A stretch of DNA of 64,000 bases from CAURNT01 sp963539215 (GTDB lineage: Bacteria; Fusobacteriota; Fusobacteriia; Fusobacteriales; Leptotrichiaceae), in contig CAUTJT010000002.1 in NCBI GenBank assembly GCA_963539215.1, positions 1 through 64,000 of the forward strand, given 5' to 3'. Below, one piece after another: positions 17,416-26,398 of this stretch (positions are counted from its first letter, which is position 1; each line of letters starts with the position of its first letter). The translations under genes were made by a program, and so were the position numbers. The notes under the pieces were generated by a model. The model had not been told where the DNA came from, did no database searches, and was given only the letters and a program-made list of their open reading frames with translations.

Positions 17416-18441
17416 CTATTTTTCTAATTTGTCGCTAACTTTAATTTTACCATCTTTAATATCTTGTTTGATTTGAGCGATTTTATCTAAGTTTTCTTTA
17501 CCTATTATATCTTTAGTATACTTAAATTCTGTAGTATCTAATCCTTCTTCAGCAAGTCCTATATATTTTACACCTGCTTCAAATTTTCCATCTTTTAAGT
17601 CTTTTATTATATCATAAACTCCATTATCTACTCTCTTAAGCATAGAAGTTAAAATTTTTCCTTGAACTATATCATCTTGATCTGAGTCAACACCTATAGC
17701 ATAGAATCCTTTTTCTTCAGCAGCTTTAAATAATCCTGAACCTGATCCACCTGCAGCGTGCATTATTACATCTGCTCCTTTAGAGTTTAAGCTTTCTGCT
17801 AATTGTTTTGCAGCAACTGGGTCATTCCAAGGATTTGAACCATTTATAAATGATATTAATACTTCTATATCTGGGTTAACATATTTAGCACCTTGTTTAA
17901 ATCCTGTTGCAAATCTTGCTATAACTGGAGCATCTGTTCCACCTATAAATCCAACTTTATTTGTCTTAGACATTAAAGCAGCTAAAGCTCCTGTTAAGAA
18001 TGTTCCTTCTTGTTCTTTGTATGATACAGATAATACATTAGGTAATCCTTCTATTGCATCATCTATTAAAACGAATTTTTGATTAGGATATTCTTTAGCA
18101 ACTGAAGTTAATGGATCAACTGAAGTAAATCCTATAGTCATTATTAAATCATATGTTCCATCTTGAGCATATTCAGCTAATTGATTTCTTATTTCTACTG
18201 AAGCATCTTTTGGTTCATATTCTGCTACTTCAACACCAAAATCTTTCATAACTCTTTGTAATCCTGCATAAGCTGAATCATTAAATGATTTATCTCCTTT
18301 TCCACCAACAGAATAAACCATTGCTACTTTTAATTTTCCTTCAGCGTTTTCTGCAGCTGGTTCTTCTGTTTTAGAACTACCACAAGAAACTAGAAAGAAA
18401 ATTCCAAATAAAACTGATAAAATTGAAACTAATTTTTTCAT
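17416..18441 (-). CDS. BMP-family nucleoside-binding lipoprotein (PnrA-like)
   Basis: The 341-residue lipoprotein starts MKKLVSILSVLFGIFFLVSCGSS, with lipidation at the Cys. The mature part has the BMP/PnrA fold: VGGKGDKSFNDSAYAGL, the SVSYKEQEGTFLTGALAALM segment and GGTDAPVIARFATGF. This family binds purine nucleosides for an ABC importer whose ATPase and permeases are not in this window. The start at 18441 has GGAGGAAG before it; the frame extends upstream to 18498 but that part covers the promoter. Being next to pdp-deo-cdd supports a nucleoside role. Confidence 0.9.
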   Translation of the reverse strand: MKKLVSILSVLFGIFFLVSCGSSKTEEPAAENAEGKLKVAMVYSVGGKGDKSFNDSAYAGLQRVMKDFGVEVAEYEPKDASVEIRNQLAEYAQDGTYDLIMTIGFTSVDPLTSVAKEYPNQKFVLIDDAIEGLPNVLSVSYKEQEGTFLTGALAALMSKTNKVGFIGGTDAPVIARFATGFKQGAKYVNPDIEVLISFINGSNPWNDPVAAKQLAESLNSKGADVIMHAAGGSGSGLFKAAEEKGFYAIGVDSDQDDIVQGKILTSMLKRVDNGVYDIIKDLKDGKFEAGVKYIGLAEEGLDTTEFKYTKDIIGKENLDKIAQIKQDIKDGKIKVSDKLEK

Positions 18442-18469
18442 TTCTTCCTCCAAATATTTTTGATAATAT

Positions 18470-18498
18470 ATTATACCCCCATTTTTAGCAAAAAACAA
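18470..18498 (-). promoter_or_regulatory. Promoter of the BMP lipoprotein gene
   Basis: TTGTTT, 17-base spacer ending GGGGG, TATAAT on the minus strand. Confidence 0.7.
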
Positions 18499-18510
18499 AT
18501 TTTTTGAAAT

Positions 18511-19470
18511 TTATTTCACAAAACTATAACCTAAACTCAATAAATATTTAGTATTTCTATCTGAGATTATAGTTCTAAAACTTGTATTAAATCTATGACT
18601 TTTGTTAATTACTACATCTCCACCAACTCCTAATATATAGTCTAATTTATTATTATGTACAGTAGTTGTATAATGTTCAATTTTAAATTTTAATAAATAT
18701 TTTTCATCAAAATTTATTTTTTTATCTAAACCAGCTACAACATATACATTAAATATATTATCTCCTTTATTTTCTAAGCCTAACTTAATTCTTCCACCAA
18801 ACATATATTTATTATTTGATAATATATCAACATCAGTATCACTAAATTTCAATTTATTATCAATTCCTAAAGAGTATAAAACTCTAGCATCTGGTTCTAT
18901 GTATATATAGCTTCCCAATTCTTTTTTTAATTTTAGACTAACTCCACCTAAAATATGATTAACACTTCTTTCTTTAGTTATTTTTTCAAAGTTATATTCA
19001 TTTAACATCAAAAAAGAAAGACCATTTTCTAAATTTTTACCATTAACTTCAATACCAAAACTAAAACCATGATATACTTCATCTTTTTTCTTTACATTAT
19101 ATGAACCATATCCTCCCAGTTCAAGTATATTACTATCCGACTTCATTATTTTATTTACACCTAAGTTAAGACTATTATTCATTGAATCTCCTAAATATTC
19201 AAAATCATCACTTATTTTAAATTTGACACCTTCTTCTTCATACTCATTATCAATTTCTTCTAAAAATAATTCACCAGAATTTATTTTTCCACCTAATACA
19301 TATTCCTTATCTAATTTTATATTCATATTATCATATTTATTAGATAAAGATGATGAATATTCTTTAATCTCTATTCTTTTACTTGTTTTTAAGCCATCAA
19401 AAGAAAGATTATTATCTTCACCAGAATACAATAATATCGACACTAAAATCATTAAAAAAAATTTTTTCAT
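18511..19470 (-). CDS. Putative outer-membrane beta-barrel protein
   Basis: The 319-residue protein has a signal peptide (MKKFFLMILVSILLYSG) and ends in an alternating strand closing with LLSLGYSFVK. Through its second half run amphipathic strands (GGYGSYNVKKKDE, GGVSLKLKKELGSYIYIEPDARV, GRIKLGLENKGDNIFNVYVVAGL), resembling the autotransporter/OmpA-type barrels of Fusobacteria. The start at 19470 uses GAGGTGGGG; it lies nine bases from the stop of the large hydrolase gene, so it belongs to the contractile-injection-like operon. No passenger domain is obvious in the first 100 residues. Function is unknown. Confidence 0.65.
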   Translation of the reverse strand: MKKFFLMILVSILLYSGEDNNLSFDGLKTSKRIEIKEYSSSLSNKYDNMNIKLDKEYVLGGKINSGELFLEEIDNEYEEEGVKFKISDDFEYLGDSMNNSLNLGVNKIMKSDSNILELGGYGSYNVKKKDEVYHGFSFGIEVNGKNLENGLSFLMLNEYNFEKITKERSVNHILGGVSLKLKKELGSYIYIEPDARVLYSLGIDNKLKFSDTDVDILSNNKYMFGGRIKLGLENKGDNIFNVYVVAGLDKKINFDEKYLLKFKIEHYTTTVHNNKLDYILGVGGDVVINKSHRFNTSFRTIISDRNTKYLLSLGYSFVK

Positions 19471-19478
19471 TCCCCACC

Positions 19479-22400
19479 TCATCTAGGCCAATAGATACCA
19501 TCAACTTTTAAGAATCCATTTTTAAATTTAATTTCTCCACTGGCTTTATATTTACAATATTTAATTTCGTTATTTTGATTACCTCCAAGACACATATAAC
19601 ATCTCCCATCATCAGTTATATCTGTTATAAAAGTTACATGTCCAAAATTTGTTGCAACCCCATTTGTATCATATCTAGTAAGTATTAGTATAGCTCCATA
19701 CCTAGCTTTATCTATCTTTTTTAATACGCCTCTTAAACTTTGTGAAGACGGAGTTTTAAAATCAGTTCTACCTACTTTTCTTAAAATCCAACACGTGAAT
19801 GAAGCACACCATGGTGTTAAATATGTTGCATCTATTCCTCCACCTATTTTATGATATTCAATAATTTGTTTATTCAATCCACCATTTCTTGTATATTCTT
19901 TTTGTCCTCTATATTTTAAATATTCAGATTCTAAAACAACCATCCATGGACAATCTTCTTTATCTTTATATTCCTTTGACATATAATTACTCGCTTCTAT
20001 ATACTGAGCATTTGATACATATTCATTTACTAAATCTTGAGATTGTAAATTATTCCCATATTTCTTATATAAAGAATAACCTTTACTTAATTTATCATTT
20101 CTAAAAAAATATTCCTTAACTAAATCAAATATTTTATCCATCTCGTATATTTTCTTACTTTTTGAATCATATATAGGTAAGTTAAAATTAGTATTTTCTT
20201 CATCGAGTTTAGGCTTTAATTTTGATTTTAACATTACAGTACCACTATCTAAAGAATATTTAAGTAAATTAGATTTAGAATTTGAAACGCTATTTATATG
20301 TTTATCAAAATAATTCTTAAAATCATTCATATCCATATAAGGAGAATTTTTTTCATAATTTTTATTTTCCTTCTTATAGTCTATATCAACATTTGAATTA
20401 TATGTTTTAGTCCCCATTTTTTGTGAAATAGTAATTACACCACCATACACACAAAAATTTGTAGAACTTTCAGTCAAACTTTTTATGCCAGATATAACAA
20501 CATTAGTATCCGTATTCCAATCACCTACTATATTGGGAACACATTGTTTACATACTGAACACGAACTAAAAGGTAAAATATTTTTATCTCTTACAGATAC
20601 AATTTTTTCTCCACTTATTAAACTCTTAGATTTAAGTCCAATAAACTTAGAATTCCCCACACCAAAACTACAATAAACTTTAGCACTATCTGTAACTACT
20701 TTACTCTTTATGTTTTTTTGTGTATTTTTATGTGTATATATAGGTTTAAGAAAAAATGAAATATTATTTAAATTTTTAATCTTAAAAAAATTTTTCATAG
20801 ATTCAACATTAGGAAATATAGATTTAATTAACTTTGAATCATTATTTTTAGTATTTCTTTTAGAATATTCATTATAATCTTTAATGATTTGAGAAGAAAT
20901 ATATCTAAGACTCTCTTCCCTATATTCACTATTATCTTTTAAAAGTAAATATATTAAATTAACCAAACTAATATCTTTACCCATTTTTATATATTTTTCA
21001 TATTCATTTTTTCCTAGCCCCTCTTTTTTTTCATCTATAAATAATATATATTTTCTAAAAATATTTTCTTGTTTATCTTTAATACCATCTATGGATTCTG
21101 TAATTTTACATTTTCTTTTAATGTATTCTTCTATAACATTATCTATAATTCTTCTAAATCTAGGATATACTCTAACTCCTTTAGAATCCACTCTATAACT
21201 TTCTTTAACAAGTCTTTTTTCAACTAATATATTTATTAATTTTTCATTCCCTTTTACTTTTATATCATCTACATCTTTTTGTCCAAATTCAAGATAATTA
21301 TACTCACTAAAGTCAACATTAAAACCTATATTATGATACTCTAATTTAGAATTAACATAGTCATTAACTTTTGATAAAAAAACATTTTTTATAAATGAAG
21401 CTCCCCTTTTAACAAAGCTCTCTTTTATATATTTACAAGAATATTTTTCTAAACTTTTTTCTATTCTATTTAAACTTTTTTCCTTATTTATTAACATATA
21501 TAGAATTTCTTCTAAATCGATTTCCTTATCTAATTTTTCAACTTTTCTAAAACTATTAAAACCCTTTTGCTTTACAACATCCCCTACATCATTATTTGTA
21601 GTTTGAGATTTATTATTATCGATCTTAGTTTGATTATTATACTCTGTCAAAATATTATCTATATCATTTAATGTCTCTTTTTCAACTTTTCTATTAGTAG
21701 TTTTTTCTATGTATTTAGATGGTAAAGAAGAATAATCATTTAAATATTTTTCATTTAATTTTTGTTCTATATCATTATTACTACTAACTATATATTTAGG
21801 TTCAAATTTATAATCAGAATCACTAGGTATATTTTTTTTAACATTTTCTTTAACTAATTCACTATTAGAATTATTTCTATACTTTAAATATTCTAAAATA
21901 TAGTCTAATATTTTTGTATCTTTTATCATATTTTTTAAATCTTCAATACTAAATTCACTAGATTGTCCTATAAAATCTTCTTTTTCATCTATTTTTTCTA
22001 TAAATTCTTTATCTTTAGGAGTATCTAATGGATATACTACTTTTTTATCATCTTCAACTTTTATTATACTTGATATATCATAATTTTCTAAGACTCTAAC
22101 ATATACATCCATACTAACTTTAAAAGTATCTGTATATATTTTAGTTTTCTTTTCTAAAAATTCATATACTCTATTTTTACCAAATATATATATCAATACT
22201 AAAATAGTAGCTATATTTATTTTATAACTAAAACCTCTTTTTTCTTCTGTATATGATTTTAATTCTGAAATCTCATTCAAAGAATTTTTAATTTCTTCCC
22301 AACTAATAACTTTATTATCAAATATATATTCAGAATCTTTAGATATATATACACTTTGATTTACATACATATCTATTAAATCTTTATTATCAGTATACAA

Positions 22401-22646
22401 ATTAGAAGTAAAATATTTTATTATTAATTCATCTTGTTCCTTATTACCTTCACTAGTATAAAGAAGATAATCATAATCTACATTTTCATATATATCTTCT
22501 ATAATACCTTTACTTAATCCATATCTTCCATAATAATTATCCTTCAAAGAGTCGTAATTTTTTCTAACAAAAACTTTTGATAATAAATCAAAATATTTTT
22601 TTACATCCTCTTTTATTTTTTTACCATCATATTCCTCTATTAACAC
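19479..22646 (-). CDS. Large PAAR-like (DUF4280) protein with C-terminal TIGR02594/CHAP-like hydrolase domain
   Basis: The 1055-residue protein has no signal peptide. Residues 1-640 are unrecognised, Lys/Asn/Glu-rich, mostly helical, with one hydrophobic stretch near 147-157. About residues 648-745 match the DUF4280 PAAR-like pattern: VYCSFGVGNSKF, ILPFSSCSVCKQC, then STNFCVYGGVITI. Residues about 905-1055 match TIGR02594 phage-type cell-wall hydrolases: LTPWCASFTCWILRKVGRT (catalytic Cys near 945), NFGHVTFITD (His near 1002), YMCLGGNQNNEIKY. DUF4280 proteins cap spikes of contractile injection systems, so this is probably a spike-borne effector or a tip that cuts peptidoglycan. It follows the hub and spike genes in one operon. 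The middle function is inferred. Confidence 0.75.
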   Translation of the reverse strand: MLIEEYDGKKIKEDVKKYFDLLSKVFVRKNYDSLKDNYYGRYGLSKGIIEDIYENVDYDYLLYTSEGNKEQDELIIKYFTSNLYTDNKDLIDMYVNQSVYISKDSEYIFDNKVISWEEIKNSLNEISELKSYTEEKRGFSYKINIATILVLIYIFGKNRVYEFLEKKTKIYTDTFKVSMDVYVRVLENYDISSIIKVEDDKKVVYPLDTPKDKEFIEKIDEKEDFIGQSSEFSIEDLKNMIKDTKILDYILEYLKYRNNSNSELVKENVKKNIPSDSDYKFEPKYIVSSNNDIEQKLNEKYLNDYSSLPSKYIEKTTNRKVEKETLNDIDNILTEYNNQTKIDNNKSQTTNNDVGDVVKQKGFNSFRKVEKLDKEIDLEEILYMLINKEKSLNRIEKSLEKYSCKYIKESFVKRGASFIKNVFLSKVNDYVNSKLEYHNIGFNVDFSEYNYLEFGQKDVDDIKVKGNEKLINILVEKRLVKESYRVDSKGVRVYPRFRRIIDNVIEEYIKRKCKITESIDGIKDKQENIFRKYILFIDEKKEGLGKNEYEKYIKMGKDISLVNLIYLLLKDNSEYREESLRYISSQIIKDYNEYSKRNTKNNDSKLIKSIFPNVESMKNFFKIKNLNNISFFLKPIYTHKNTQKNIKSKVVTDSAKVYCSFGVGNSKFIGLKSKSLISGEKIVSVRDKNILPFSSCSVCKQCVPNIVGDWNTDTNVVISGIKSLTESSTNFCVYGGVITISQKMGTKTYNSNVDIDYKKENKNYEKNSPYMDMNDFKNYFDKHINSVSNSKSNLLKYSLDSGTVMLKSKLKPKLDEENTNFNLPIYDSKSKKIYEMDKIFDLVKEYFFRNDKLSKGYSLYKKYGNNLQSQDLVNEYVSNAQYIEASNYMSKEYKDKEDCPWMVVLESEYLKYRGQKEYTRNGGLNKQIIEYHKIGGGIDATYLTPWCASFTCWILRKVGRTDFKTPSSQSLRGVLKKIDKARYGAILILTRYDTNGVATNFGHVTFITDITDDGRCYMCLGGNQNNEIKYCKYKASGEIKFKNGFLKVDGIYWPR

Positions 22647-22662
22647 TAGTATACTCCTCCTA

Positions 22663-23460
22663 TTAATTATTATGTATACTTTTACCTTTTAAAATCAAAT
22701 CATTTTTACTAACTATATTAATTTCATCTTTTTTACTTTTAATATCTATTTTTTCACCATAAATCTCAACTTCTTTACCTGATTCTATAGCAATGTACCC
22801 TATAGAAGCAACATCTATATTTTTATTAGCTTTTAAATGAATAAGTTCTGTATTACAATCTAATTGTTTAGTATTAAAAGTAATAATATTTTTAGAATTT
22901 ATTTCTAAACCATTTTTATCTATTTTAAAATCAATATTTTCATTAACATAGTTGCGTATATTTATATCATTATATCTAGCACTATTAGTATTTTTTATAC
23001 ACCATGATACTTTCATATCATTTTCATCATCACTAAAAAATTCAACATCTACTATATCATCTATATCAGGCGTTGGAAATAAACCGGTATTAGTCTGAGA
23101 ATAAAATGTTTTATAATAAATATCTACCATATTAGAACTACTGGTCCATTTCGAATCCAATCCTTCATCAAACTCAACATTCATAACAGCTAAATTATTT
23201 CTATTTAATATTCTTTTAACCTTAGCAAATAAAGAAGTTCCTTTTATATTTTTATTATTTATCTTATCTATTTTAAATAAACTTTTATCCACTAATGTAA
23301 GTTGTGTTAAAAAAACATTATTCCTATAAACCATCTCACTTTCAACAACAATATATTCTTTATTTTCAAAAATAACATTCATTCCTATATAATGATAGCT
23401 TTCAATAAGTATATTAATATACTCTATACCTTTTATATATCTTTTCTTTAAGTCAAGCAT
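22663..23460 (-). CDS. gpV/VgrG spike-like protein (C-terminal half of a split VgrG)
   Basis: The 265-residue soluble protein contains an OB-fold-type segment of phage baseplate V / VgrG gp5 domains (NTGLFPTPDIDDIVDVEFFS, about residues 120-140, then WCIKN), and a C-terminal run of short polar strands (ELIHLKANKNIDVASIGYIAIESG, EVEIYGEKIDIKS) like the VgrG needle repeats. The N-terminal 110 residues look like the end of the gpD fold. It begins right at the stop of the hub gene, so hub and spike, usually one VgrG polypeptide, are two genes here. Assigned by pattern and context. Confidence 0.65.
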   Translation of the reverse strand: MLDLKKRYIKGIEYINILIESYHYIGMNVIFENKEYIVVESEMVYRNNVFLTQLTLVDKSLFKIDKINNKNIKGTSLFAKVKRILNRNNLAVMNVEFDEGLDSKWTSSSNMVDIYYKTFYSQTNTGLFPTPDIDDIVDVEFFSDDENDMKVSWCIKNTNSARYNDINIRNYVNENIDFKIDKNGLEINSKNIITFNTKQLDCNTELIHLKANKNIDVASIGYIAIESGKEVEIYGEKIDIKSKKDEINIVSKNDLILKGKSIHNN

Positions 23461-24042
23461 TTACAACACTCTTTCTACATTAGAAATACAATCATCACCA
23501 AAAAGAATTACACCTTCACTAGTTACAAAAATTGCTTCACCTAAATTTGAACAAAGTCTAACAAGAAAACTCCAATCTGTTTCCAATTGCCTAAATACCC
23601 TATTTATAGATACATTAAATTTTTTAGATACTACATAATTTATACCCGTTCCCTTTAATATATCATCAATAATATTTTTATAAGTTATATTCTTATCTTG
23701 ATATATTCTACTTTTTTTATTTTCATCTAATAATATACTATTATCAAAGGCTTCTATTCTAATAGTTACTTTATTATTTACATTTTTATTACTCAACACA
23801 TCAAAAAGTACTCCTTCAAAAATATTTTCACCTTTATTTTTAATCTTAAGTTTTGCTGTTGGGTTATAGAAATTTGGCTTTAATTCTTTGTATTTTTCTA
23901 AATCAACCTCAAATATCATAATTAAGTTAGTATGTCTATTATACTTAGATTTCATTTCTAATTCTGATAATTTAAATTCTTCCACTAAACAATTACCCAA
24001 TTCAAACTTTAGAACTTTTGCGTCTATAATCATATTATTCAT
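23461..24042 (-). CDS. gpD/VgrG hub-like baseplate protein (N-terminal half of a split VgrG)
   Basis: The 193-residue protein shows the typical hub progression of the phage late control D / VgrG family: KLKIKNKGENIFEGVLFD, IRIEAFDNSILLDENKKSR, the hallmark YQDKNITYKNIIDDILKGTG and the RQLETDWSFLVRLCSNLGEA segment (about residues 145-165), which equals the YNETDWEFI..LAS..G motif of VgrG. Its stop abuts the start of the spike gene and its start overlaps the preceding gene by eight bases. It should form the trimeric hub on which tube and spike assemble. Confidence 0.75.
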   Translation of the reverse strand: MNNMIIDAKVLKFELGNCLVEEFKLSELEMKSKYNRHTNLIMIFEVDLEKYKELKPNFYNPTAKLKIKNKGENIFEGVLFDVLSNKNVNNKVTIRIEAFDNSILLDENKKSRIYQDKNITYKNIIDDILKGTGINYVVSKKFNVSINRVFRQLETDWSFLVRLCSNLGEAIFVTSEGVILFGDDCISNVERVL

Positions 24043-24424
24043 CTCCCAACATTATTCTTTTTGATTTTAAAAAATATTTTTGTTTTAAGAATATACTATA
24101 ATTGCCTAACTCATTATCTAAACTAAATTTTTCTTGTAAAGAATCAATAAACATTTCTTTAAACTCTAAGATCATTTTATCTTCTTCATTAAATATACAT
24201 TCTAATATTATATTTCTATATATTTTATTAGTTTTATCCTCTAACCAATTAAGAAAATATTTAAAATGATCTTTATTTAAAAGCTTTAATACAAATTCCA
24301 TACTCAACAAATCATCTCCTGCATTAAAATTTTCATTCACTGGATCAAAAGAGTACTTTAAGCTCACTAATTCTTCATCTAAAATTAAGTTATCTTCTTT
24401 TATCATTATTCTATATTTAAACAT
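24035..24424 (-). CDS. Small protein, candidate Hcp/TssD-like tube subunit
   Basis: The 129-residue soluble protein has no signal peptide. The pattern (VSLKYSFDPVNENFNAGDDL early, FKYFLNWLEDK in the middle, ILEFKEMFIDSLQEKFSLDN late, then YSIFLKQKYF) resembles the layout of Bacteroidetes-type TssD tube proteins and it precedes the hub gene, where a tube gene is common. The similarity is weak and the call is an inference. ATG 24424 has GGGG seven bases upstream; an upstream TTG at 24430 is less likely. Confidence 0.35.
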   Translation of the reverse strand: MFKYRIMIKEDNLILDEELVSLKYSFDPVNENFNAGDDLLSMEFVLKLLNKDHFKYFLNWLEDKTNKIYRNIILECIFNEEDKMILEFKEMFIDSLQEKFSLDNELGNYSIFLKQKYFLKSKRIMLGDE

Positions 24425-24436
24425 AATCAACCCCTT

Positions 24437-25099
24437 TTAAAAAACAACTGTTTTATCAGTACAACTAACAGCTTTATTACCTATAAAATTAAAATGTTTT
24501 TTCCAAAACACTCTAATTTTTTCTTTTTCATTCAAAAAATACCTTTCTATATATTCTATAGCTTTAATTTTTTCAACATCCCTACTATATGGTGTAAAAA
24601 TAACTATTTTATTGTCATCTAAATTTTTATAAACTATACATTCATCAAAAATTTCAAAAAAAATATTTTCTAATATATACCTATAATTTTTAGTTATATT
24701 AAATTTTAATATATATTTTGCAATAACTTCCTTATATCTACCTTCAATATTTTCACTATTACATATATTCTCATAAATTAATTCAAAAATTGGTTTATTA
24801 ACTCTCAAGTCCATTGAAGCTGCTAAAATACATATTATCTTTTTTTCTTCATTTTCTAATTCATCAAAGTTTATAAAGTTATAGAAATCTGGATTTAATG
24901 ATGATTTTTGAATAATATCATAATCATTTATATAACCACTTATCATTTGTAAATACCCAGAAAATGAATTTGAATCTATACTATATTCTTTTAGTAGTCT
25001 AGAATAGCCCTCATTCACACCATATTTTTTTATATATCTAAATAAAACTTGCCAAGAAGTATTATAATAAACAGGGAATTTCCTATCCTCAATTTTCAT
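24437..25099 (-). CDS. Hypothetical protein of the injection-system operon
   Basis: A 220-residue protein I do not recognise. It has no signal peptide or membrane segment, is mixed helical and rich in Tyr, Asn, Ile and Lys, with conserved-looking KFPVYYNTSWQVLFRYIKKYG at the N-terminus. Its start overlaps the preceding gene by 11 bases and it stands 12 bases before the candidate tube gene, so it is co-translated with baseplate-like parts. A chaperone, baseplate or immunity role is possible; none can be shown. Confidence 0.7.
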   Translation of the reverse strand: MKIEDRKFPVYYNTSWQVLFRYIKKYGVNEGYSRLLKEYSIDSNSFSGYLQMISGYINDYDIIQKSSLNPDFYNFINFDELENEEKKIICILAASMDLRVNKPIFELIYENICNSENIEGRYKEVIAKYILKFNITKNYRYILENIFFEIFDECIVYKNLDDNKIVIFTPYSRDVEKIKAIEYIERYFLNEKEKIRVFWKKHFNFIGNKAVSCTDKTVVF

Positions 25100-26201
25100 C
25101 TATTATCACCCTAACTCTATAATTAATATACTTATTTTCTAACATATCTTTAAAATATTTTAATTTATCATAAATATCTTTTTTATTAATTATTCTTATT
25201 TTTAAATAAACTATTTCCCTATTATCATCATCTTCTTCAAAACTTATATACCTCCCTCTCTCATTACTAATATCTTTAACATAAAAAGAATTATTAAAAA
25301 TATCAAAGCTTTCTATTATTCTATTTAAATTAAATTTATTAAAAATATCTGGAATTTCAAAAAATTTATTAAAATTTGTATACCCTTTATATTCTTTTAA
25401 TTTTTCTACCTTATATAACTCCCAAATCTTTTTATCTAATTTTTTTGAATATATCTTAAGATTATTTTCACTTAAAACAATACCATATATATCTTTTTCA
25501 TCCTCATCAACTAAATAAATATAGTTATCAGTAATATTAAAATAATATTCATAAAAAATATAATTTTCACTTGGATAAATTTTAAATTCTGGAAAAATAT
25601 TAATCTTTGATAAATTCCAAAAAAGACTAACATTCTTTTCTATATTATGATCCAATTCTTCAAAATCATATATGATTTCCTCTGCAAGAAAAATATCATT
25701 TAAAGTTATTCTTTCATCTAAATTCATAACTTTAAGTCTATACATTCTATCAAAAATATATTTTGGAAAATTATTAAATATTAAATTATTTTTATTTGCT
25801 AAATTTACTAATTTTTCATATTCTTTAATATATCTAATATCTTTTTCTAAAATAAATATAAAATCATATATCATTTCATTTAGAACTATTCTACCTTTAA
25901 ATTTTCTTTCCTCAATTTCTCTCCTTTCAAAATAGTCTAATTTAATAAAGACTTCTCCAATATAACCGATATCATTATCATAATCATAATCAATTAATAT
26001 TTTATTTAAATTTGATTTATCATAATTTTTATCTAAAAAAATATTAATATATATTTCTTTTCTTTTAAGTATTTTTATTAAATCATGATTAATTCTTTCT
26101 GAAAGTATATTAAGTTTATTATCAAATTCATCTCTTACTTTTTTTACAACATCATATTTATCTTTACAATAGCTATCTTTAGTAACTTTTGAATTAAACA
26201 T
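25089..26201 (-). CDS. Hypothetical protein, first gene of the injection-system operon
   Basis: A 370-residue soluble protein I do not recognise. The first 60 residues are Lys-rich and helical; the middle holds FPEFKIYPSENYIFYEYYF (about residues 205-225) and the end is strand-rich. It lacks a signal peptide and membrane segments. It follows a good promoter and an AGGGGGGAGAAA-like ribosome site (GGGGGGAG). The position suggests a structural or adaptor part of the apparatus, by inference only. Confidence 0.7.
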   Translation of the reverse strand: MFNSKVTKDSYCKDKYDVVKKVRDEFDNKLNILSERINHDLIKILKRKEIYINIFLDKNYDKSNLNKILIDYDYDNDIGYIGEVFIKLDYFERREIEERKFKGRIVLNEMIYDFIFILEKDIRYIKEYEKLVNLANKNNLIFNNFPKYIFDRMYRLKVMNLDERITLNDIFLAEEIIYDFEELDHNIEKNVSLFWNLSKINIFPEFKIYPSENYIFYEYYFNITDNYIYLVDEDEKDIYGIVLSENNLKIYSKKLDKKIWELYKVEKLKEYKGYTNFNKFFEIPDIFNKFNLNRIIESFDIFNNSFYVKDISNERGRYISFEEDDDNREIVYLKIRIINKKDIYDKLKYFKDMLENKYINYRVRVIIDEN

Positions 26202-26237
26202 TTTCTCCCCCCTTTTTTATAATAACTTTCTTAATAT

Positions 26238-26265
26238 AGTATACTCTTAAAATTTATAAAGTCAA
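26238..26265 (-). promoter_or_regulatory. Promoter of the injection-system operon
   Basis: TTGACT, 16-base spacer, TATACT on the minus strand, about 37 bases before the start at 26201. Confidence 0.7.
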
Positions 26266-26321
26266 TATTTTTTTAAATTTTTTTTAATAAAAATTTATTT
26301 TTGAGAAAAATATAAATAAAA

Positions 26322-26365
26322 ATACACCTTTAACTTAATAGTTAATATTAAGATTAAAAGTGTAT
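26322..26365 (-). terminator. Terminator of the asnS-to-MBL operon
   Basis: A long imperfect stem (ATACACCTTTAA..CTTAAT with ATTAAG..TTAAAAGTGTAT, one mismatch and one bulge) is followed by TTTTTATTT on the minus strand. Confidence 0.75.
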
Positions 26366-26398
26366 AATAAAATTTTCCAAAAAAATTATTCATATATT

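Noticed and set aside
18511..26265. Calling 18511-26265 a prophage
   Set aside because: No integrase, terminase, capsid, portal, holin or replication genes are present; only hub/spike/tip-like parts with an outer-membrane protein.
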